Part shown: positions 1-5,548 of the stretch, piece after piece
How positions within the stretch are numbered: the first letter of the stretch is position 1
How the letters are laid out: each line of letters opens with the position of its first letter
Origin: Lactobacillus sp.
Lineage (GTDB): Bacteria; Bacillota; Bacilli; Lactobacillales; Lactobacillaceae
Assembly: GCA_003482405.1 (NCBI GenBank)
Contig: DMZB01000059.1
Coordinates: 1-6,532, forward strand
Direction: 5' to 3'
Length of the DNA stretch: 6,532 nucleotides
The notes under the pieces: generated by a model
The model's input: only the letters and a program-made list of their open reading frames with translations
What the model was told of the DNA's origin: nothing
Databases searched by the model: none
Position numbers and translations under genes: made by a program

Positions 1-98
1 CAAATGTCAAGTTCAATTATTTAACGGGTCGCAGCGTGATTGATAACGCGATGGTGGTTCCGCAGGCGGCTGATGCGCCGAACTTCAAAGGAAAGTGA
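1..98 (+). CDS. C-terminal end of an unidentified upstream protein (partial)
   Basis: An open frame runs in from the left edge (codons from position 3) and stops at TGA 96-98, giving about 31 residues that end in APNFKGK. It is the only one of the three forward frames that stays open up to the next gene. The end of this frame also carries the GGAAAG ribosome binding site of the next gene, which starts only 6 bases after the stop, so the two are probably co-transcribed. The tail is too short to assign a family. The stretch from about 45 to 85 is richer in G+C than the genes that follow. That it is a real gene rests on the spacing and on the open frame; its function is unknown. Confidence 0.6.
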   Translation, partial: NVKFNYLTGRSVIDNAMVVPQAADAPNFKGK

Positions 99-104
99 TG
101 CAAT

Positions 105-659
105 ATGAGTAATCAAGTTGAACGGCAGAATAAGCTGCCAACGACGCAACATGAAGATAGCCTTCAAAATAGTGAGAGTCGTGTCACTGTGTTGTTATCG
201 AAGCAAAATGATTTATTGTTTGCGCAATTAAAGGACTGGGCCAGAAGTCAGGGGACTGATGTTAACAACGGCAAGCTCTCTGACAGTGGACTGTTTAATT
301 TCGTTTTGGCAACGTTTGGCGAGATCTTTTTGGCGACACCCAAGCGGGCTAATCAACGATATGCAGTGGCCAAATCTAAGGCAATTTCAGGGATCGATGG
401 TGATGATCTTCGCGATCACTTAGACAGTCGATTAACGGCCATCATGGATAGAATTACTGAAAATTATTACCTAACCATGGCGACAAATGTTACTTTGACG
501 CGTGCTGACCCTGATAACTTTTTAAAAATTGAAAGTATGTATGACAAAGACACGACTGAATTTGCGATCCACAAAAATTTACATCATGTCGTGCGTGAAG
601 ATGCCAATCGCAACGCTTTATTGAAACAGCAACAACGACGCAGAAAGTATGAGGGGTAA
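105..659 (+). CDS. Putative relaxosome accessory protein with a ribbon-helix-helix-like N-terminal part
   Basis: This 184-residue protein starts at ATG 105, 9 bases after GGAAAG (90-95). I do not recognise it as a named family. Visible features: a polar, probably disordered first 25 residues; then a short beta-like stretch RVTVLLS (about 26-32) followed by two predicted helices (about 34-48 and 58-76). That order resembles the strand-helix-helix of ribbon-helix-helix DNA-binding proteins. The middle is helical, and the C-terminus is strongly basic (QQQRRRKYEG). No membrane segment or signal peptide is visible. Established knowledge: relaxases of this type, as on Bacillus plasmid pLS20, are encoded next to small auxiliary DNA-binding proteins that help recognise the origin of transfer. 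Inference: this gene, two places upstream of the relaxase, fills that role. It could instead be a transcriptional repressor of the operon. The gene itself is near certain; the role is a moderate guess. Confidence 0.85.
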   Translation: MSNQVERQNKLPTTQHEDSLQNSESRVTVLLSKQNDLLFAQLKDWARSQGTDVNNGKLSDSGLFNFVLATFGEIFLATPKRANQRYAVAKSKAISGIDGDDLRDHLDSRLTAIMDRITENYYLTMATNVTLTRADPDNFLKIESMYDKDTTEFAIHKNLHHVVREDANRNALLKQQQRRRKYEG

Positions 660-662
660 TAA

Positions 663-1130
663 ATGGATATTGATATGATCCACCAATTGCACGAACTTGA
701 GGCAGACGAAGAATGGTTTCGTATGGTCGGCACAGAGCGGCGCCTTAACCATTTCGAAGACGTCGATTTTGATAAATATCAGACGAACCAGGATCGCGTC
801 GATCGTAATCGAACGTTGTTACTGGGTATTCGGGCGGGCTTGTCTGAAAATAATTCTCCTGATGAACCAGTCCCGTTACGACGTGCCTGGCGAGGTCATG
901 GGCAAAAAGAAGGGCTGCGACTGTTAACGACCGTTTACCGTAATTATGGTTTAAGGTATCGAGAAATTGCTGAATTGTTGGGGATCAATGCCAGTACGGT
1001 TAGACATGATTTACGGCCCTTCAAGGATGGCGAAATGATTAAGTCAGATTTCGTGATTAATATGCCACGTGATAAAGTAGCTGACTTAAAAATTACGTTA
1101 GGACTTGATAATCATGCGAAACGCAAATAA
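663..1130 (+). CDS. Small helix-turn-helix DNA-binding protein, putative relaxosome auxiliary
   Basis: This 155-residue protein starts at ATG 663, 3 bases after the previous stop; its binding site GAGGGG (651-656) lies inside the previous gene. The N-terminal half is acidic and helical (repeated Glu and Asp in residues 1-48). A helix-turn-helix is visible at about residues 98-118: YREIAELLGINASTVRHDL, with the typical A..LG...STV pattern of sigma-factor region 4 and other winged or simple HTH proteins. The tail is short and basic (HAKRK). Its last 17 bases overlap the relaxase start, which suggests translational coupling. Inference: it binds specific DNA, either the origin of transfer as an accessory to the relaxase or an operator controlling the operon. 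The sequence alone does not separate these. It is not a full-length sigma factor, and no dimerisation or ligand domain is evident. Confidence 0.87.
   Translation: MDIDMIHQLHELEADEEWFRMVGTERRLNHFEDVDFDKYQTNQDRVDRNRTLLLGIRAGLSENNSPDEPVPLRRAWRGHGQKEGLRLLTTVYRNYGLRYREIAELLGINASTVRHDLRPFKDGEMIKSDFVINMPRDKVADLKITLGLDNHAKRK
1100..1103 (+). promoter_or_regulatory. Ribosome binding site that decides the relaxase start
   Basis: AGGA here lies 10 bases before ATG 1114. The alternative in-frame TTG at 1105 would leave only one base between this site and the start codon, which is not usable. ATG 1114 is therefore preferred, making the relaxase three residues shorter than the longest open frame. The site lies inside the end of the upstream HTH gene, consistent with coupled translation. 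Confidence 0.6.
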
Positions 1131-3327
1131 AAGTCAACATGGACCGGATGTAATCTACACACAACAGTTTCACGCGGCTTCAGCCAACTTCTTGAATTAC
1201 ATGGAGCGTGACAACGCTGTCGATATGAAGGCAGATTACAACCTTAACTATGAATTGGGACCAAATGTCCAAGAAGACTCTGAAGCTGTTCGGGCTGGAT
1301 ACATTGGCTACATGGATCGTAATCCTGCGACAACGCTAGAAGATGACGTCAGCCAGGACACATTAAAAGATTTAATTCATCAGTTGCCAGAAAAGCAGCA
1401 ACAGCAGGCTATGCGGCTGCAGGAACAATTACATTTACTGATTACGCAGCGCCGAAAGCTTTTGAAACAGCAAGGTGAGCTGGATCAAGGGCAATCTTAT
1501 CGTTTAACTCAACAGGAAATTCGCTTCAATCAAGAATTAAACTCAGTCACCCATGCTGGGCAGGTGAGATTACCAACATTTGATCAGGATGATTTCAATA
1601 TCACGCGTGATCAAGAACAACAGTTGCGACAGAGACTTGCTCGCGGTGAGAAAAACGGCACGATTATGTGGCAAGGTGTTGTCAGTTTTGACAATGACTT
1701 TCTTAAACGGATTGGTGTTCGCAATGCAACAAACGGTCATGTTGATCAACGGCGACTCAAGGCTGCTATTCAAAAAGCGATGCCAGACATGCTGATCCAA
1801 GAAAATTTGCAGCAGGATAGTTTCTGGTTCGGGGACATCCATTTGAACACACATCATGTACATGTTCATTTAGCTATTGCTCAAGAGCGCAATACCAGGT
1901 TGCTGACGAAAGATGGGCAACCAAAAGGAACCTTCTCAAAACGCTCGTTTGACATATTTAAACGTGAAGTGCATCGACAGTTGGCCAATAATCGAGATCA
2001 GGAAATTGAGATTGAGGACCGGATTAATTTGTTGCGCAAAAACTTGGTGTCTACGATGAAAACTGACCTGCAGCAACCAAACACAGAGCTTGAACAACAA
2101 CTGGAACGGTTAGTGCTGGTATTGCCAGATTATTCGGATAAACGCAAATGGCGTGCGAGTAATCATCGAAAGGATTTTGCTGAAGCACACCAAATTGGTG
2201 ATGACATAATTAATGAGTTGTTAGAGCATGACCTGAAGGGCTTGAATCAACAACTGACGCAGACGCTTAACCGCCAATTAGCACAGCGACAATCAGCCTA
2301 TGGGCAGATTGATGTAGCGTCAAAAAATCGGCAAATGCAACGGGTTCATGACCGCTTACTGAATGAAGTCTTTAGAACCGTCTCTAACTATGACCAAAAA
2401 GGGGCCAAATCTAAGCTGACGCAGCAAGTTGAGAACGACGACTTTTTTACTAACAGTCAGCGGATTGATGAATTAAAGGCATTGATTAAGGATCAGCAAC
2501 CAGGTAATCAATCGGCCAGTTTAAAGCTGGAACTTGGACTGCGTAAGAACCATTTGCGACTGATGAATCTTGAACAGCAACGCTTTTCAATAGAAGCGCG
2601 GTTAGCACGTTTACAATCATCTGAAGGTGATCATGAATTACAACAGCGATTGACTAACCGGTTAAATCAAGAATTACGATATGTAAATTTGCAGAAGAAG
2701 CCGCGTTTTAAGCGCACAAAAGCCGAGAGCCAAGAATTGGCTGCGTTGAAACGCTCTCAGACGCCAATTGGAGTATTGCAGGTGTCCAATGCATCACCAG
2801 AGCTTGTCAGTGCACGCAGTGGATCATTAAAACAAGAACAGCAGTGGTTACGTGACTTTCCTGATGATCCTGGTTTGAAGGCATATTATTCGACCGATGA
2901 TTTGGCCAGTGTCAGACAACAATTGGTTCGAGATCAAGAATTATTGCAAACTAAGAGCCAAGTCTTTTTAAATAATCAGCGAATTGATCAACCAGGAACA
3001 ACGATTCAAAAAAAACAGCAGTTACGTGCCGAAAACAATCGTCTGTTCCAGCAAATAAAGCATGTTGATTATCTGAACCGTCACGGCCCACAAGCTCGAA
3101 AAGAGTCTGATGAGAAGAAAGTTGATCAGCAGAAAACGCTGGATGTCCGTGAGCAAATGCCTTTCAATCAAGCCCAACATGCCATATTTAAAGGCCTAGC
3201 TGGTGAGCTTAAGGGTAGTTGTCGTAAACAATTGCAGGCTATGAACGATCATTTGGATAGTGGCGATGACATTGATCGAGATGATCGACGTGAAGCATTG
3301 GCAATTGAAACAGGCTTTGAACGGTAA
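1114..3327 (+). CDS. MobP2/MOB_L-type relaxase (DNA nickase for conjugative transfer)
   Basis: This 737-residue protein should nick one strand at the origin of transfer, stay bound to the 5' end through a tyrosine, and pilot the strand to the secretion channel. Several family features are visible. VIYTQQF (13-19) is followed by NYMERDNA, with Tyr29 as the likely nicking tyrosine by analogy with the early tyrosine of the pLS20 relaxase. A second similar motif, GYMDRNPAT, has Tyr66. A core strand is WQGVVSFD (186-193). The metal-binding cluster is IHLNTHHVHVHLA, with His247, 248, 250 and 252. A GTFSKRSFDIFKREV segment follows (272-286), typical of the family. The remaining ~440 residues are very rich in Gln, Leu and charged residues and look like long coiled coils, possibly for coupling-protein contacts or dimerisation. 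Residues 1-290 carry the catalytic part. The start at ATG 1114 overlaps the preceding gene by 17 bases; TTG 1105 is the alternative. The family assignment is by motif recognition, with high confidence. Confidence 0.93.
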   Translation: MRNANKSQHGPDVIYTQQFHAASANFLNYMERDNAVDMKADYNLNYELGPNVQEDSEAVRAGYIGYMDRNPATTLEDDVSQDTLKDLIHQLPEKQQQQAMRLQEQLHLLITQRRKLLKQQGELDQGQSYRLTQQEIRFNQELNSVTHAGQVRLPTFDQDDFNITRDQEQQLRQRLARGEKNGTIMWQGVVSFDNDFLKRIGVRNATNGHVDQRRLKAAIQKAMPDMLIQENLQQDSFWFGDIHLNTHHVHVHLAIAQERNTRLLTKDGQPKGTFSKRSFDIFKREVHRQLANNRDQEIEIEDRINLLRKNLVSTMKTDLQQPNTELEQQLERLVLVLPDYSDKRKWRASNHRKDFAEAHQIGDDIINELLEHDLKGLNQQLTQTLNRQLAQRQSAYGQIDVASKNRQMQRVHDRLLNEVFRTVSNYDQKGAKSKLTQQVENDDFFTNSQRIDELKALIKDQQPGNQSASLKLELGLRKNHLRLMNLEQQRFSIEARLARLQSSEGDHELQQRLTNRLNQELRYVNLQKKPRFKRTKAESQELAALKRSQTPIGVLQVSNASPELVSARSGSLKQEQQWLRDFPDDPGLKAYYSTDDLASVRQQLVRDQELLQTKSQVFLNNQRIDQPGTTIQKKQQLRAENNRLFQQIKHVDYLNRHGPQARKESDEKKVDQQKTLDVREQMPFNQAQHAIFKGLAGELKGSCRKQLQAMNDHLDSGDDIDRDDRREALAIETGFER

Positions 3328-3341
3328 AGGAGTGTTCAACG

Positions 3342-3539
3342 ATGAATGGTGAACTTGGCATAATCACAAATATTATTCCTGGAAAGAACGGTGTTAATCG
3401 AGTAGTAGTCACGCTATTTGCTGATGAAATTGATATTGTCGTCAAGGTTGACGATCTATTATTGAATTTTTTGTATGACCACATGGTCGTGGCAGTTAAC
3501 GAAGCACATACAGAGATTCTAACAAACCAGAAAAGTTAA
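3342..3539 (+). CDS. Small hypothetical protein following the relaxase
   Basis: This 65-residue protein starts at ATG 3342, 14 bases after the relaxase stop, with a near-perfect AAAGGAG (3327-3332) 9 bases upstream. It is the last gene before a strong terminator, so it shares the relaxase transcript. The sequence alternates hydrophobic stretches (GELGIITNII, RVVVTLF, EIDIVVKV, HMVVAV) with turns, suggesting a small beta-barrel. It is acidic, has no Cys and no convincing membrane helix. I do not recognise a family. Inference only: a small partner of the relaxase or relaxosome. An overlapping open frame on the opposite strand lacks a binding site and is treated as a shadow. Confidence 0.8.
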   Translation: MNGELGIITNIIPGKNGVNRVVVTLFADEIDIVVKVDDLLLNFLYDHMVVAVNEAHTEILTNQKS

Positions 3540-3552
3540 TTGATACGTGTTG

Positions 3553-3583
3553 AAGGACGGCCAATGGCTGTCCTTTTTGTTTT
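3553..3583 (+). terminator. Intrinsic terminator of the relaxase operon
   Basis: A 10-bp stem (AAGGACGGCC, 3553-3562, with GGCTGTCCTT, 3566-3575; one G-T pair) closes a 3-base AAT loop. It is followed at once by TTTTT G TTTT (3574-3583). It begins 13 bases after the stop of the 65-residue gene. The GC-rich stem plus U-tract is textbook for Rho-independent termination on the + strand, so the next gene at 3670 probably needs its own promoter. Confidence 0.92.
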
Positions 3584-3628
3584 GTCTTGGCGAAAGTTCG
3601 GAACTAAATATTGAACCCTATTCTGACA

Positions 3629-3648
3629 GTGTTTACAGCTGTTGACAC
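3629..3648. promoter_or_regulatory. 20-bp imperfect palindrome, candidate operator
   Basis: GTGT TT ACAGCTGT TG ACAC reads the same on both strands at 16 of 20 positions, centred on AGCT (3637-3640). It lies between the relaxase operon terminator and the next gene, and its right arm covers most of a consensus -35 box (TTGACA, 3642-3647). An outer pair CTATT (3618-3622) and AATAG (3650-3654) adds off-centre complementarity. Three similar hexamers, CTGACA, TTTACA and TTGACA (starting 3623, 3632 and 3642), are spaced 9 and 10 bases apart, about one helical turn. The likeliest reading is a binding site for a dimeric regulator; the HTH or ribbon-helix-helix proteins encoded upstream are candidates. 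A part in the origin of transfer cannot be excluded. Confidence 0.5.
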
Positions 3649-3671
3649 AAATAGAAAGGGCTTAATAATAT
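3642..3671 (+). promoter_or_regulatory. Promoter-like sequence overlapping the start of the 485-residue gene
   Basis: A perfect TTGACA (3642-3647) is followed after 18 bases by TAATAT (3666-3671), a 4/6 match to the -10 consensus. The difficulty is position: a transcript starting about 7 bases past this -10 would begin downstream of ATG 3670 and would lack the AGAAAGGG binding site. So either this is not the operative promoter for the full-length protein, or a shorter protein from ATG 3748 is made from it. A weaker upstream pair, TTGTCT (3582-3587) and TAAATA (3605-3610) with a 17-base spacer, would allow the full-length start. Confidence 0.35.
3653..3660 (+). promoter_or_regulatory. Ribosome binding site supporting the start at 3670
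   Basis: AGAAAGGG matches the extended complement of the 16S rRNA 3' end and ends 9 bases before ATG 3670, an ideal distance. This argues for the full 485-residue start over the internal ATG 3748, whose nearest candidate site (AAGG, 3737-3740) is weaker. Confidence 0.65.
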
Positions 3672-5127
3672 GGTCGGAAAAAAAGAACAAGATGGACTAA
3701 TATCAAACAGCACCATTAAGAAATTTGTGGAGGATCAAGGCAATGTCATGACCGATGATCCTAGTCAAGCAATCTATTTGCTGACTGACGGTTCAATGAT
3801 TTCGGGCTCGGACCCTGAAGAACCTATGGAGCGATCATACGATCATCGCATGATTGAGGGCTTGCCAGGCATTGATTTAAGTCGCTATGACGATGAATTT
3901 TGGGCAAAGACGTTGGACAAAACCGGTATGGTTTTGCTGACTCCGGAAACAAAGATGGCTCTGACTACTGATGGCCAGCATTTGAACTCAACACAACAAA
4001 AAGTGCTTGATGAAGCTGGTTACACAGTCTCTGCAGCATGGACAGCATATGGGTACAGTTTCGATCATGAGTTTGCAAAAGAGACTGGGCAAAGTAAGGA
4101 AAGGGTCCATGATGTGAGCCCTGCTGCTTCAGTAAAGGAGTCTAATCAACCTGGTGATTTTGCTGGTTTGGCAACCAGATTAGCACAGACAGATAAGCAA
4201 ACTACGGTAGAACGCACAGTACGGCAGGAAAATGAGAAAGTAAATGAAAATGTCGAGTCAGGACCTTCAGGGGAAAGTAAAGGAAAATCAATAGATACTC
4301 CAGCTGCTGAAAAATCAGTGCAAAAGACTGACAAGGCGCGTGGTCAAAGCGAAAAAAATGATCGCTCTGCATTAGATTGGATGGGTGCGCGTGCTGGCAA
4401 GGCCCTCAACGATCAGACGGCGACAGTTGAGGCTCTAGAAGAAACAATCAGTCACACTGGTCCACTTTTGAACTATGGCCGTGAGAATCGTTCTTTACTG
4501 ATGAAGTTTGATCCAGAGGGAAAGCATTTTGCGACTCGGAAAGTCTATGAAGCTGGTGGACTGAAGCTTCCTAGTGATCATAAATTGAAGTCTGTGGCCG
4601 TTTTTAAGCCTGTTGATCATTCTGTTAATGGCAAGCCGGTTGAGTTTGAAGCGACACGAATGTATTCCGCCGAACAATTTGAAGGAAAACTTCTTTATTT
4701 TGCTGAAGGTATTGCACAGGGCCAACATAATGTTGGCGATAAGGCTTGGCCATCAAAGCTTGGCGCGGTCACAAATGCGTTTGTGACGAACCATGTACCT
4801 AATCCAATTAGGCAAGAAGATCCTTTACGTTCAGCCCAGTCGGCGATGACGCGTTATATGGTGCGTGATTACGCTGGTATCACGGAGAACGATTCTGGAT
4901 TTAAATTTAATGCAGCGCAGGCTAAGGCCATTGGTGATCTTTCACCAAAAGAACGAAAACGGGTGTACATTGGCTCTGCCAATTTTGCGCGTAAGGTTGT
5001 TAAAACGGTCGATAAAGACCTTGAACACGCGCCATCACGCGCAGAATACATGAAGCAAAATCCTCAGTTTGCTAGACAAGAGCAAACACGGCTAGCTGAC
5101 CGAGCAAAAACACAACCGAAACGTTAG
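3670..5127 (+). CDS. Two-domain mobile-element protein with an ArdC/LtrC-like ssDNA-binding region
   Basis: This is a 485-residue protein in three parts. Residues 1-130 form a compact domain with YLLTDGSMISG (36-46) and a nearby YDHRMIEGLPGID; it reads as a small globular module I cannot name. Residues about 150-245 are a polar linker rich in Glu, Lys, Ser and Gln, probably disordered. Residues about 258-450 resemble the N-terminal part of ArdC/LtrC-type proteins: an LLNYGRENRSLL segment (266-277), a GGLKLP...KSVAVFKP stretch like the family's GxxVKKGEKG...P motif, and MYSAEQFEGK (331-340) in the place of the usual VFDxSQTEG. ArdC proteins bind single-stranded DNA during conjugation and protect the incoming strand. 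The HExxH metallopeptidase motif of full ArdC proteins is absent; the C-terminus is helical and basic instead. The ArdC relation is my own motif comparison, moderate confidence. The start at ATG 3670 has a strong binding site. The gene is probably co-transcribed with the 99-residue gene downstream. Confidence 0.88.
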   Translation: MVGKKEQDGLISNSTIKKFVEDQGNVMTDDPSQAIYLLTDGSMISGSDPEEPMERSYDHRMIEGLPGIDLSRYDDEFWAKTLDKTGMVLLTPETKMALTTDGQHLNSTQQKVLDEAGYTVSAAWTAYGYSFDHEFAKETGQSKERVHDVSPAASVKESNQPGDFAGLATRLAQTDKQTTVERTVRQENEKVNENVESGPSGESKGKSIDTPAAEKSVQKTDKARGQSEKNDRSALDWMGARAGKALNDQTATVEALEETISHTGPLLNYGRENRSLLMKFDPEGKHFATRKVYEAGGLKLPSDHKLKSVAVFKPVDHSVNGKPVEFEATRMYSAEQFEGKLLYFAEGIAQGQHNVGDKAWPSKLGAVTNAFVTNHVPNPIRQEDPLRSAQSAMTRYMVRDYAGITENDSGFKFNAAQAKAIGDLSPKERKRVYIGSANFARKVVKTVDKDLEHAPSRAEYMKQNPQFARQEQTRLADRAKTQPKR

Positions 5128-5138
5128 GAGGGACAACG

Positions 5139-5438
5139 ATGAATGACAAAATAGCGCGATCGAACGGTATGGATCCGCATGACATGCATCACACTGTAGA
5201 CTTCAGTAAGATTGATGGGTTAAACCCCAATCAGCGTGAATATATTCGCGCAGGTATTGAAGGCACCGAGCGGTTTAATCATTTAAGCCAACAATTACCG
5301 TTAAATGAGCGAGTGACGGCTGTTAAGACAGTACAGAATTCAGGCATCTCAGCTTCAGACCTGGTGAAACATCTTGAAGTTCAACACCGACGAGAAGTTG
5401 TTCAAAGTCGAGTTCAACGGAGAACCATAGCACGCTGA
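5139..5438 (+). CDS. Small helical hypothetical protein with a possible internal repeat
   Basis: This 99-residue protein starts at ATG 5139, 11 bases after the stop of the preceding gene, with a strong AGGAGGG (5126-5132) 6 bases upstream that overlaps that stop codon. The two genes thus form a coupled pair. After about 27 residues there is a segment LNPNQREYIRAGIEG, then about 25 residues later LPLNERVTAVKTVQNSGIS. The two segments line up as a weak duplication (L..N.R...........GI). The pattern recalls the repeats of about 25 residues (Q..xI..G...G) in large accessory proteins of Firmicute mobile elements, but I am not sure of the link. The last 17 residues are very basic (RREVVQSRVQRRTIAR), consistent with nucleic acid contact. 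The family is unknown; a partner of the upstream 485-residue protein is a reasonable inference. Confidence 0.82.
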   Translation: MNDKIARSNGMDPHDMHHTVDFSKIDGLNPNQREYIRAGIEGTERFNHLSQQLPLNERVTAVKTVQNSGISASDLVKHLEVQHRREVVQSRVQRRTIAR

Positions 5439-5450
5439 TTTATAAAAATG

Positions 5451-5483
5451 AAAAGGTGAATGGCCAAAAGTCATTCATCTTTT
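5451..5483 (+). terminator. Long hairpin, probable terminator after the 485/99-residue gene pair
   Basis: A 14-bp stem (AAAAGGTGAATGGC, 5451-5464, with GTCATTCATCTTTT, 5470-5483; two G-T pairs) closes a CAAAA loop, starting 12 bases after the TGA stop. The descending arm ends in only four T residues, then AAG, so the U-tract is short. The A-rich ascending arm gives a T-run on the opposite strand (complement of 5443-5454), so it could act in both directions. Termination may be partial, allowing some read-through into the TOPRIM gene. Confidence 0.7.
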
Positions 5484-5490
5484 AAGTTAA

Positions 5491-5517
5491 TTGTGATTCA
5501 GCAGTCGTGTGTATTAT
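5491..5517 (+). promoter_or_regulatory. Weak candidate promoter of the TOPRIM gene
   Basis: TATTAT (5512-5517) is a 5/6 match to the -10 consensus and lies 31 bases before the start codon, leaving room for the AGAGGTGA binding site. The only -35-like hexamer nearby is TTGTGA (5491-5496) with a short 15-base spacer. The element sits just after the hairpin, where a new promoter would be expected. Confidence 0.35.
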
Positions 5518-5548
5518 TTGAGTTTTTAAAAACAAGAGGTGAATTTTT

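Noticed and set aside
697..927. 76-codon + strand open frame inside the HTH gene
   Set aside because: It lies wholly within the 155-residue gene in another frame, has no suitable binding site, and its product is unlike a folded protein.
1570..1869. 99-codon open frame on the - strand opposite the relaxase
   Set aside because: It lies opposite the conserved catalytic part of the relaxase, including the His cluster, and has no promoter or binding site of its own; it is a shadow of that gene.
3268..3292. Clustered GATCGA/GATGATCGA repeats near the relaxase 3' end
   Set aside because: They fall in codons for an Asp/Arg-rich stretch and are short; coding composition explains them.
3239..3484. 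81-codon - strand open frame overlapping the relaxase end and the 65-residue gene
   Set aside because: The + strand gene here has a strong AAAGGAG site and fits the operon; the opposite frame has neither and its Ser/Thr-rich product looks random.
3584..3669. Origin of transfer in the gap after the relaxase operon
   Set aside because: A palindrome is present, but no recognisable nick-site sequence is visible, and the origin may lie upstream of the window. Kept only as a possibility under the operator finding.
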